From Candidatus Woesearchaeota archaeon (GTDB lineage: Archaea > Nanobdellota > Nanobdellia > Woesearchaeales > GW2011-AR4), in NCBI GenBank assembly GCA_016185875.1, contig JACPMS010000008.1:1-12328 (forward strand): a stretch of DNA of 12,328 nucleotides. The letters are read 5' to 3'. The position numbers were made by a program, and so were the translations under genes. How positions within the stretch are numbered: the stretch's first letter is position 1; each line of letters begins with the position of its first letter. The notes below the pieces were generated by a model. It ran no database searches. It worked only from the letters and a program-made list of their open reading frames with translations, and was not told the origin of the DNA. Below, piece after piece: positions 5,734 to 12,117 of this stretch.

Positions 5734-5741
5734 TTTTTAAA
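5734..5741 (+). promoter_or_regulatory. TATA-like box of the small membrane protein gene
   Basis: TTTTTAAA is centred about 26 bases before 5763, which would give a leader of roughly 24 bases containing the strong SD at 5772-5781. It is the only good TATA candidate between the tRNA and the gene. Confidence 0.4.
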
Positions 5742-5771
5742 CACTTAATTCAAGGATGTGTAAATCTACCA

Positions 5772-5781
5772 AAAGGAGGTG
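5772..5781 (+). promoter_or_regulatory. Strong Shine-Dalgarno deciding the start at 5787
   Basis: AAAGGAGGTG is a near-perfect complement of the archaeal 16S rRNA 3' end, ending five bases before ATG 5787. It rules out the longer reading frame that begins at TTG 5706. Confidence 0.8.
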
Positions 5782-5786
5782 CAACA

Positions 5787-5999
5787 ATGGATACAGCATG
5801 TCATGACGGCTATTGTGGAAAATGCCATGGAGCCAAATGGATAGTATTAGGGCTTATTTTGGTTTTGGTAAGGTGGTACTACCCGCAATGGGACATCTGG
5901 GTTGTGCTTGGTGCCTTGATTTTGCTGAAGGGCATCATGAAATTGGCAATGCCATCGTGCAGCCACTGCCGGCCATCAATGATGAAAAAAGGCAAGTAA
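5787..5999 (+). CDS. Small two-helix membrane protein with cysteine-rich ends
   Basis: The 70-residue protein has hydrophobic segments at about 17-32 (WIVLGLILVLVRWYY) and 36-53 (IWVVLGALILLKGIMKLA), separated by a short turn, so both ends lie on the same side of the membrane. The N-terminus carries Cys5, Cys10, Cys13 and His14 (CGKCH). The C-terminus carries Cys58, His60 and Cys61 (CSHC), followed by a basic tail. The two cysteine clusters could jointly bind a metal or form disulfides. The positive tail suggests that both ends are cytoplasmic. The start is set by the very strong SD, which suggests high expression. I do not recognise a family. It stands alone between a tRNA and trmI. Confidence 0.75.
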   Translation: MDTACHDGYCGKCHGAKWIVLGLILVLVRWYYPQWDIWVVLGALILLKGIMKLAMPSCSHCRPSMMKKGK

Positions 6000-6062
6000 T
6001 AAGCTTGCTTTTTACTTAAATTTTAAATTCCACAGAAGCTATGCCTCTGCAGGATAATTAAA

Positions 6063-6070
6063 TTTTTATA
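6063..6070 (+). promoter_or_regulatory. TATA box of trmI
   Basis: TTTTTATA is centred about 27 bases before ATG 6095, and no SD precedes that ATG. This is the pattern of a leaderless archaeal transcript. Confidence 0.55.
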
Positions 6071-6094
6071 GCGCAGATTTTTCTATGCCTATTT

Positions 6095-6835
6095 ATGAGT
6101 GTAAAAAAAGTCTTAATCACAAAACAGGGCAAAAAATTCTATGCAAAAAACCTTGATGGGGATTTGCACACCCAATATGGATTTATTAAAAAAGAGGACT
6201 TAAAGAAAGCAAAAGAAGGAAGCCTGCTGAAATCAAATACAAGCAAGGAATTCTTTATATTCTCGCCATTTTTTATTGACTTGTACAGGAAAATAAAAAG
6301 GGATGCGCAAATAATCCCGTTGAAGGACATCGGTTTGATAATTGCAGAGGCTGGAATAAACAAAGAGAGCAAAGTGCTTGATGCTGGCTCCGGCTCTGGA
6401 GCATTGGCTTGCTTTCTTGCGTCAATTGCAAAGGAAGTTGCAACATACGAGATAAGGGAAGATTTTATTGAAATTGTAAAGTCAAACTTAGAATTTCTTG
6501 GATTAAAAAATGTGAAAATCAGAAATAAGGATATCTACAAGGAGATTGAGGATAAAAATATTGACGCCATAATCCTTGATGTGCCTGAACCATGGCTTGC
6601 AATTGAAAACTGCTCAAAGGCATTGAAGCCAGGCGGCTTTCTGGTTTCCTACAGCCCTTCTGTTCCGCAAGTCATTGATTTTGTCAATGCAGCCAGAAAA
6701 AATGAAAGCTTTGTTTATTTGAAAACAATTGAAATCATTGAGAGGGAGTGGGAAGTGGAGGAAAGAAGGGTCAGGCCAAAAAGCAAAGGAATAGGCCATT
6801 CAGGATTTTTGAGTTTTGCAAGGAAAGTGCAATAA
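6095..6835 (+). CDS. trmI: tRNA (adenine-N1)-methyltransferase, TrmI family
   Basis: The 246-residue protein is a Rossmann-fold SAM-dependent methyltransferase. After an N-terminal beta domain (about 1-60) come motif I VLDAGSGSGALACFLA (94-109), the acidic residue Glu119 in YEIREDF, DAIILDVPEPW (157-167) and LKPGGFLVSYSPSVPQV. The C-terminal RRVRPKSKGIGHSGFLSFA matches the RPxxxxxHTGFL ending of TrmI. In archaea this enzyme methylates N1 of A57/A58 in the T-loop of tRNAs, which adds to thermal stability. It forms a tight pair with the broken metallo-beta-lactamase-fold gene, whose ATG lies one base after this stop. The start at 6095 is favoured by the TATA spacing. Confidence 0.93.
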   Translation: MSVKKVLITKQGKKFYAKNLDGDLHTQYGFIKKEDLKKAKEGSLLKSNTSKEFFIFSPFFIDLYRKIKRDAQIIPLKDIGLIIAEAGINKESKVLDAGSGSGALACFLASIAKEVATYEIREDFIEIVKSNLEFLGLKNVKIRNKDIYKEIEDKNIDAIILDVPEPWLAIENCSKALKPGGFLVSYSPSVPQVIDFVNAARKNESFVYLKTIEIIEREWEVEERRVRPKSKGIGHSGFLSFARKVQ

Positions 6836-6836
6836 A

Positions 6837-7455
6837 ATGTTTTTCAAGCAAGTCAAAGTTGGGACAATGCAGAATTTCAGCTACGTTGTTGGAGATGAGA
6901 AAACTAAGGAATGCGCTGTTATTGATGCAGGATGGGAAATTGATAAATTGATTAATATTGCAGAGAAAGAACATCTGAAAATAAGCAAGATAATTTTAAC
7001 ACATTCGCATTATGATCACATTCAAAAAACTGACGAACTTGCCTCGAAAACAAATGCAGCTGTTTATTTTCATGAAGATGATTTCAATGAAATTAAAAAG
7101 ACAATAAAAAATCCTAACATTAAAATCGTTAAATTAAAAAACAACGATGAAATCAAGGTCGGAAATATAAAAATAAAAATTATCCACACTCCGGGGCATT
7201 CCCCTGGAGCAATCTGCCTTCTTTTTGAGAATAAAATAATGACTGATCGGAAGAACTGATTTGGCCGGTGGAGATTCAATAAAACTGTTTGAAAGCTTGC
7301 AGAAATTGAAGAAATTAAGCGATGATGTTGAAGTATACCCCGGGCATGATTATGGAGATGTTCCGTTTTCAACGATTGGGGGAGAAAAAAAGACAAATCC
7401 GTATTTTAAATGCGGTACAAAAGAGCAGTTTTTGAACTTGTTGGGATTGTTTTAA
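6837..7455 (+). pseudogene. Metallo-beta-lactamase-fold hydrolase (glyoxalase II-like), frameshifted
   Basis: The first part (6837-7259, 140 codons) carries THSHYDH (His56, His58, Asp60, His61) and HTPGHSPG (His117), then stops at TGA after ENKIMT. A second frame (from about 7246 to 7455) continues IGRTDLAGGDS and ends with YPGHDYG, the last metal histidine. Members of this group normally read through a GDTLF-like segment at the junction. That segment, with its bridging aspartate, is missing and the frame shifts between 7245 and 7246, consistent with a deletion of about 23 bases. As written the product would lack two metal ligands and be inactive. Sequencing or assembly error remains possible. 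ATG 6837 is one base after the trmI stop, with AGGAAAG upstream. The stop abuts the converging GNAT gene. Confidence 0.8.
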
Positions 7456-7923
7456 TCAAAAAAACATGCTGTACATAAGCTCGTCTCTTCCTTTATAGTA
7501 ATGATCTTTCAATGTAGCCTCATGCTTAAACCCAAGCTTTTCATAGAACTTGTGGGCTCTTATGTTGTTAGTATGCGTCAATAAATATAATTTCCTTAGC
7601 TTTGACTTGTTTTTTTTGTAAGATTGCTTTGCATCTTTCACTAATGCGTCAAATAATTTATGTGCAACTCCTTTTCCCCTGTACTCTGGGAGTACAGCAA
7701 TCCTATCCAGTTCACACAATTGATGTCTTGGTAGTCCATGCATTATCCATGTTACAATACCAATTATTTTTCCTTTTTCTTCTGCAACAACGTAATTGTG
7801 ATTTTTTTTTATTTCATTCTTAAATGTGTCAATGCCTTCTTTCAAGTCCTTGATATTATAGCTTTGAACAAGAACATTGGCAATGCCTTTTGCATCTTTG
7901 CTTGTTGCTGTGCGGATTTTCAT
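7456..7923 (-). CDS. GNAT-family N-acetyltransferase
   Basis: Starting at ATG 7923 the protein has 155 residues and opens MKIRTATSKDAKGIANV, a common GNAT beginning. Motif A is ELDRIAVLPEYRGKGVAHKL (71-90), containing the acetyl-CoA pyrophosphate loop RGKGVA. NNIRAHKFYEKLGF (119-132) is motif B. The family transfers an acetyl group from acetyl-CoA to an amine; the substrate, small molecule or protein N-terminus, cannot be told. GGTGG at 7929-7933, five bases before the ATG, supports this start over the in-frame ATG at 7944, which would overlap the upstream gene. The stop (7456-7458) directly abuts the stop of the converging pseudogene. Confidence 0.9.
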   Translation of the reverse strand: MKIRTATSKDAKGIANVLVQSYNIKDLKEGIDTFKNEIKKNHNYVVAEEKGKIIGIVTWIMHGLPRHQLCELDRIAVLPEYRGKGVAHKLFDALVKDAKQSYKKNKSKLRKLYLLTHTNNIRAHKFYEKLGFKHEATLKDHYYKGRDELMYSMFF

Positions 7924-7934
7924 GTTAACCACCA

Positions 7935-8393
7935 TTAAATCCATCGCCTTACTTGGCTTTTGTAATTTAGATATTTCTTCCCAAAAATATTTTCCATTAA
8001 CTTTTCTTCAAATGGAATAAATTTGAAGTTCATTATTAGGAAAAATATCAAAGGAGACAAAAAAGATAAAATATTCCTAAGATATATTGCTGCACCAAGA
8101 ATGGCAATTGTAACCCCTGTATACATGGGATTTCTTGTGAATCTATAAGGCCCTTCCACCACCATGAAAGTTGGCTTCTGGCCTGGAATTATCGGGGTCT
8201 TGTTCTTCTTAAAGGCATAAAACCCACAGAAAGTCAATGATAGACCTGCTGCAAATACAAAAATCCCGATTTTATTGTACGGCTCTGCAATAAAGTTTAA
8301 TTTGGGAAACAACTTTTTTACAAGCCATGACAAAAACAAAAGCAAAAACGCTATGTGCGGAGGCTTTACCCTTGCTTTTTTGGTTTTCTCCAT
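7935..8393 (-). CDS. Isoprenylcysteine carboxyl methyltransferase-like membrane methyltransferase
   Basis: The 152-residue protein has about four hydrophobic segments (near 12-29, 43-62, 93-108 and 110-126). It carries the family signature GPYRFTRNPMYTG (81-93), then PFEEKLMENIFGKKYLNY and a VRRWI end, which together form the SAM-binding region of the ICMT/PEMT superfamily. Bacterial and archaeal members are common but mostly without a defined substrate: methylation of a lipid, an isoprenoid or an exported thiol is possible, and true prenyl-cysteine methylation is not implied. Length is typical for short prokaryotic forms. The gene lies 33 bases after glmS with its own TATA box and is 11 bases before the GNAT start, so the two may share a transcript. 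Confidence 0.88.
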   Translation of the reverse strand: MEKTKKARVKPPHIAFLLLFLSWLVKKLFPKLNFIAEPYNKIGIFVFAAGLSLTFCGFYAFKKNKTPIIPGQKPTFMVVEGPYRFTRNPMYTGVTIAILGAAIYLRNILSFLSPLIFFLIMNFKFIPFEEKLMENIFGKKYLNYKSQVRRWI

Positions 8394-8416
8394 AGTTAAA
8401 ATTGAAAAATGATTAG

Positions 8417-8425
8417 AATATAAAT
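8417..8425 (-). promoter_or_regulatory. TATA box of the ICMT-like gene
   Basis: ATTTATATT on the minus strand is centred about 28 bases before the ATG at 8393. It lies just beyond the glmS stop, and no SD is seen, so a leaderless start is likely. Confidence 0.5.
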
Positions 8426-8426
8426 T

Positions 8427-10259
8427 TTACTCCACCGTCACCGATTTGGCTAAATTTTTTGGAAGGTCTGGATTATGCCCAAGCTTGTCAGCAATATGGT
8501 AAGCCAATAATTGCAAAGGCACAACTGCCAAGATTGAGCTTAAGGTGTACAAAGTCTTTGGTATAAATATTATGTGCTTTGCCTTTTTTGTGATTTCCTT
8601 GTCGCCTTCTGTCGTAATCACAATTATAATCCCTCCCCTTGCCTTAACCTCCTCTATATTGCCAAGCACTTTCTTGTAAGTGTAAATATCATGCGGAGCA
8701 ATGAAGACAACAGGCATGTTCTTGTCGATTAATGCAATCGGCCCGTGCTTCATCTCTGCTGCAGGGTAGCCTTCAGCATGTATGTAGCTTACTTCCTTTA
8801 ACTTCAAAGCGCCTTCAAGGGCAATCGGGAAATTAACTCCCCTGCCTAAATATATGGAGTTTAATTTATGATGGTAAAGTTCAGCACATTTCAATATTTC
8901 ATCATATTCATCAAGCACGGATTGCAGCTGAAGAGGTATTTTCCTTATCCCTTCAATCATGTCTTTGATTTGCTTTTCATTCAATGTTTTTCTGATTTTC
9001 GACAATAAAATTGTCAATAAATACAAAACTGCAAGCTGTGTTGTAAACGCCTTTGTTGACGCAACTCCGATTTCCGGGCCTGCTCTCGTATAAATCACGC
9101 CGTCAGATATTCTTGTTATTGACGAGCCCATTACATTGCATATGCTTAATGTCTTAACGCCATATTTTTTTGCCTCTTTTAACGCAGCTATTGTGTCGGC
9201 AGTTTCTCCTGACTGGGAAATTGCAATAACCAATGTGTTTTTATCCAATAATGGATGCCTGTACCTGAATTCAGAAGCGTACTCGACTTCTGTTGGAATT
9301 TTTGCAAGCTCTTCAAGCATAAACTCCCCAACCAAGGCAGCATGCCATGAAGTGCCGCATGCAACTATCACAATTCTGTCTATTTTTTTTAGGTAATCCT
9401 CTTTTAGACTGAATTCCTTCTCGAAGACGATATGGTTGTTTGCTATCCTCTCGTTCAATGTGTCGGCTATCGCATGGGGCTGCTCGAAAATCTCCTTGAG
9501 CATAAAATGCTTATAGCCTGATTTCTTGGCTGCTTCCGCATTCCAGCTTATTGTGTGTATTTTTTTCTTTTTTTCATTTCCATCCAAACCAAATATTTTA
9601 AGCTTATTCTTTGTGAGAACTGCGATTTCCTTATCATCTAAATAGATAACTTTGTTAGTATAGCTTAAAATTGAAGGCACGTCAGAAGCGATAAAGTTTT
9701 CATTTTTTCCAATCCCGACTATGAGAGGGCTTTCATTTCTTGCAGCTACAAGCTTTGAGGGCTCGTCTGCGTAAAGTATGCCTAATGCGTAGCTTCCTTC
9801 TATCTTGTTCAGTGCCGCTCTTGTTGCCTCCTCAATATTACTGCCCATTATATTTTCTTCTATCAGATGTGCTATAACCTCTGTGTCTGTTTGTGAGTAA
9901 AATTTGTGCCCTTTTCTTATCAATTCTTCCTTCAGCTCAGAATAATTTTCAATGATGCCGTTGTGCACAACGCTTATCTTATTCTTGCAGTCAACATGGG
10001 GATGTGCATTTTTTTCTGTTACCCCGCCATGTGTGCTCCACCTGCAGTGCCCGATTCCTATATTTCCATTAAGCTTTAAGAAATCAACCCTTTTGTGCAC
10101 TTCCTCTAATTTGCCAACACCTTTCTTTATAGTAAATTTGCTGTTCTTGACAAAGCACATTCCAACAGAATCATAGCCCCTGTATTCCAGATTCGAGAGT
10201 CCATTGAATAGCTTTTCATTGACATTTGCATTTGATACAACTCCCACTATTCCGCACAT
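8427..10259 (-). CDS. glmS: Glutamine--fructose-6-phosphate aminotransferase (isomerizing)
   Basis: The 610-residue protein has full family length. The N-terminal glutaminase domain starts MCGIVGVVSN, with Cys2 as nucleophile after Met removal, RWSTHGG at 73-79, Asn100-Gly101 as the oxyanion part and Asp125. Two SIS isomerase domains follow: CGTS at 301-304, SQSGET at 348-353, STKAFTTQ at 401-408, LEGALKLKEVSY with Glu492, EMKHGP with His515, and the C-terminal AKSVTVE with Lys605. All expected catalytic residues are present. It makes glucosamine-6-phosphate from fructose-6-phosphate and glutamine, the entry to UDP-GlcNAc and surface glycans. AAGGT (10265-10269) lies five bases before the ATG. 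The leader carries a terminator-like hairpin. Confidence 0.97.
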   Translation of the reverse strand: MCGIVGVVSNANVNEKLFNGLSNLEYRGYDSVGMCFVKNSKFTIKKGVGKLEEVHKRVDFLKLNGNIGIGHCRWSTHGGVTEKNAHPHVDCKNKISVVHNGIIENYSELKEELIRKGHKFYSQTDTEVIAHLIEENIMGSNIEEATRAALNKIEGSYALGILYADEPSKLVAARNESPLIVGIGKNENFIASDVPSILSYTNKVIYLDDKEIAVLTKNKLKIFGLDGNEKKKKIHTISWNAEAAKKSGYKHFMLKEIFEQPHAIADTLNERIANNHIVFEKEFSLKEDYLKKIDRIVIVACGTSWHAALVGEFMLEELAKIPTEVEYASEFRYRHPLLDKNTLVIAISQSGETADTIAALKEAKKYGVKTLSICNVMGSSITRISDGVIYTRAGPEIGVASTKAFTTQLAVLYLLTILLSKIRKTLNEKQIKDMIEGIRKIPLQLQSVLDEYDEILKCAELYHHKLNSIYLGRGVNFPIALEGALKLKEVSYIHAEGYPAAEMKHGPIALIDKNMPVVFIAPHDIYTYKKVLGNIEEVKARGGIIIVITTEGDKEITKKAKHIIFIPKTLYTLSSILAVVPLQLLAYHIADKLGHNPDLPKNLAKSVTVE

Positions 10260-10296
10260 TTTTTACCTTTAATAAATTAAGATGTCCTATTTAAAA

Positions 10297-10331
10297 AAGT
10301 GCATCCCAAAAGAGGAGAAAGGGACGCACTT
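10297..10331 (-). terminator. Terminator-like hairpin in the glmS leader
   Basis: On the minus strand AAGTGCGTCCC (10331-10321) pairs with GGGATGCACTT (10307-10297): 11 pairs, one of them G-U, around a 13-base pyrimidine loop, directly followed by TTTT. The same site on the plus strand has an A/C mismatch instead of the G-U pair, which favours minus-strand RNA. It lies between the likely glmS TATA box (10371-10379) and the start codon. It could end read-through from the upstream gene or act as an attenuator within the glmS leader. Confidence 0.65.
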
Positions 10332-10370
10332 GGAGATGTTTATAATGTAGGAATTAGTATAACATAGCTT

Positions 10371-10379
10371 GTTTATATA
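10371..10379 (-). promoter_or_regulatory. Likely TATA box of glmS
   Basis: TATATAAAC on the minus strand would start transcription near 10349, giving a leader of about 90 bases that includes the hairpin. A weaker alternative, TTATAAAC near 10339-10346, would start inside the hairpin. Confidence 0.45.
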
Positions 10380-10386
10380 TCTTATT

Positions 10387-10424
10387 AAAAAAATTGTAGT
10401 AGTATTATAAAACAAGTTATAATA
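10387..10424 (-). terminator. Hairpin and T-run after the 194-residue gene
   Basis: On the minus strand TATTATAA (10424-10417) and TTATAATA (10410-10403) form an 8-bp stem with a six-base loop, four bases past the stop codon (10428-10430). Seven T follow at 10393-10387. The arms are only A/T, so the stem is weak; the T-run may be the effective signal. Confidence 0.45.
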
Positions 10425-10427
10425 GTA

Positions 10428-11012
10428 TTAACGTCCTCTCATTAAATATGACTCTGCCTTATGCATATAATAACTAATAAGTGAATCTTGCCTTAAAAGT
10501 CTCCTGAATTGTCTCAAAACTCTCAGTTTTGAAAAAATAGAAGTTTTGCTCAATGCAGTACTCATTTCATCAAACGTATTCTTAACTTTCACAACAATAT
10601 CAATATATGTCTGGTCTTTTATTCTACCCATCACCCTATCTTGATTTAATACTTCAAAAAATGCTTTGTAAATCTCTGTAGAACCAAATATATTACCAAA
10701 TAAAAAGTATCGATAATCCTTATTCCCGATTATTTCTAAATTTTCTGTTACCTCACTTAATGATGTTGGCTTCAAGACGTAGGGAATTCCGCTCTTTAAC
10801 CCTTCATAGATTAATTCAATTTCTATTCTTTCCTCAAAATCTGTCCTAGCTTCCGATGCAACTCTTGACCGAGTTGGACCGCTATAAACCAAACCACGAA
10901 TAAATTCTGCTGGTTCTTTACTCATAGTCACAGGATACAATACAGTAACTTTTCTAGGTAATCCGCCCATGTTATCTTGTGTTAGAACATCTATCAAACT
11001 AAGTGTCTGCAT
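10428..11012 (-). CDS. Unrecognised 194-residue protein
   Basis: I do not recognise a family. The protein starts MQTLSLIDVLTQDNMGGLPR, is soluble with no signal or membrane segment, and contains no cysteine. The middle is acidic and mixed alpha/beta by eye (DFEERIEIELIYEGLKSG, then ENLEIIGNKDYRYFLFGNIFG). The last 50 residues are strongly basic and probably helical (KLRVLRQFRRLLRQDSL, then SYLMRGR), which would suit nucleic-acid or ribosome binding. Codon choice looks less biased to the TTG, AAG and GGC forms seen in neighbours, which hints at a different history, though this was not measured. It has its own leaderless promoter and a following hairpin, so it is a single-gene unit. It diverges from the winged-helix regulator. 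Confidence 0.75.
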   Translation of the reverse strand: MQTLSLIDVLTQDNMGGLPRKVTVLYPVTMSKEPAEFIRGLVYSGPTRSRVASEARTDFEERIEIELIYEGLKSGIPYVLKPTSLSEVTENLEIIGNKDYRYFLFGNIFGSTEIYKAFFEVLNQDRVMGRIKDQTYIDIVVKVKNTFDEMSTALSKTSIFSKLRVLRQFRRLLRQDSLISYYMHKAESYLMRGR

Positions 11013-11033
11013 ATGATGAAAGAATTAATATAG

Positions 11034-11042
11034 TATTATAAA
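11034..11042 (-). promoter_or_regulatory. TATA box of the 194-residue gene
   Basis: TTTATAATA on the minus strand is centred 26 bases before the ATG at 11012, and no SD is present: a leaderless arrangement. It shares the 115-base divergent spacer with the regulator promoter. Confidence 0.6.
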
Positions 11043-11097
11043 CCTTTCACCAACCAAAACACATACAAACACTTAATTTATAACACCATTACAAAAC

Positions 11098-11105
11098 TTT
11101 TTATA
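11098..11105 (+). promoter_or_regulatory. TATA box of the winged-helix regulator gene
   Basis: TTTTTATA is centred about 26 bases before the ATG at 11128, with no SD, implying a leaderless transcript. The spacer between this and the opposing TATA box contains a stretch of almost only A and C (about 11049-11073). Confidence 0.55.
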
Positions 11106-11127
11106 GTAGTTATTCTTTCTATGCAAT

Positions 11128-11889
11128 ATGTTCATAATAGACAAGCAAAAAAACGAAGTTTACTCGTTGCCAGCCAAGGAAATAAGCGTGCAGTACGCCA
11201 AATCTGTCAGCTCTGAGCTGGCTCAGAAAATCCTTAATTTGCTGGCAAAGGAAGTGATGTACCCAATAGACATTGCAAAAGCATTGAAAGTGCACGAGCA
11301 GAAAGTATATTACCACATAAGAAACCTTGAGAAAGCTGGCATCATAAAAGTTGCCAGGAAAGAAACCAAGCAGGGAGCAACAGCAAAATTCTATTCATTG
11401 GCAGAGCCTGCTTTTGTTATTAGATTCAAAAATTTTGAAACAACAAGCAAAATAGCCCAAATAAGAAATGAGTCGGAGTTTCTTGAGCCATTCATTAAAG
11501 ATGGACAATTGGACGCTTTAATCATAGTTGGCTCGCCTGATCCGCATGGCCCTGACAAGGCAAGAAGCAGGGATGGCTACTATGGCATGGACTTGGCATT
11601 ATTCTTAGGAACATTCCTTAATTATGTCCCGCAATTTAATGTCAAGCTTGATACAGAAGTAAGGGATGAAGACTTCAGCCATAATCTTATCCTTATTGGA
11701 GGTCCTGTTGTGAACAAGGTTGTGGAGACGGTGAATCCAAAACTGCCAATAAAATTTGAGAACGGCAACATCAAGTCAACAATATCAAATGAAACATATC
11801 CTCAGGACGAATGCGGCATAATAGTCAAGGCAAAAAGCCCTTTCAACAAAGACAAATGCATCCTGGTTGTTGCAGGCAAAAGAGAATAG
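11128..11889 (+). CDS. ArsR-like winged-helix regulator with S-layer-like C-terminal domain
   Basis: The 253-residue protein has a winged-helix DNA-binding domain at about 28-90: ELAQKILNLL, then PIDIAKALKVHEQKVYYHIRNL as the helix-turn-helix, then KAGIIKVARKE with the wing and SLAEP. Residues from about 125 form a separate alpha/beta domain with IIVGSPDPHGPDKARSRDGYYG, LILIGGPVVNKV and DECGIIVKAKSPFNKDKCILVVAGKR. The GGPxxN and late VVAGKR pieces resemble the archaeal S-layer-associated domain seen fused to such regulators. The protein ends at GKRE, where related domains, as I recall them, continue with an AGT-containing helix, so the C-terminus may be shortened. A role in sensing an envelope-related or small-molecule signal is inference. 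It diverges from the 194-residue gene. Confidence 0.8.
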   Translation: MFIIDKQKNEVYSLPAKEISVQYAKSVSSELAQKILNLLAKEVMYPIDIAKALKVHEQKVYYHIRNLEKAGIIKVARKETKQGATAKFYSLAEPAFVIRFKNFETTSKIAQIRNESEFLEPFIKDGQLDALIIVGSPDPHGPDKARSRDGYYGMDLALFLGTFLNYVPQFNVKLDTEVRDEDFSHNLILIGGPVVNKVVETVNPKLPIKFENGNIKSTISNETYPQDECGIIVKAKSPFNKDKCILVVAGKRE

Positions 11890-12030
11890 GTTTTTTATTG
11901 TTTTGATTTTTTAAAATAATTTTTAGATTAATGTGGTGGGAAAGTGAGAAAAACATAGATAATAGTATTAAATTCACATTGATAAAAACATTCAATAAAG
12001 AAAATAATGAAAAATTTCAATCCGCTTCGC

Positions 12031-12103
12031 AAAAAATAGGCTCGTCGGCAAGTGCATTTGCAGTTTTCCCTGAAATCACAAGCTCACAGCACCTCCGACT
12101 CGC
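12031..12103 (-). ncRNA. Candidate structured RNA upstream of the DUF99 gene
   Basis: On the minus strand GC-GA-GTCGG (12103-12095) pairs with CCGAC-GA-GC (12048-12040), where the GA/GA step is a tandem sheared-type mismatch. AGGTGC/GCACTT (12094-12089 / 12055-12050) extends the stem with one G-U pair. ATTTCAG/CTGcAAAT (12076-12070 / 12063-12056) closes it over a six-base loop. A 12-base bulge, TGTGAGCTTGTG, sits on one side. After the stem comes a run of six T (12036-12031). The G-U pair and GA/GA step are favourable only on this strand. On the plus strand the same sequence would lie in the DUF99 leader, ending 14 bases before its ATG. No good minus-strand promoter is visible. Confidence 0.4.
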
Positions 12104-12117
12104 ATTTATTGAATAAA

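Noticed and set aside
7924..7944. Earlier ATG for the GNAT gene
   Set aside because: It would overlap the ICMT-like gene, whereas ATG 7923 has GGTGG at the right distance and begins directly with the GNAT first strand.
11931..12116. A 61-codon plus-strand frame before the DUF99 gene
   Set aside because: Its second half coincides with the base-paired hairpin at 12031-12103, it has no SD, and the residues show no domain-like pattern.
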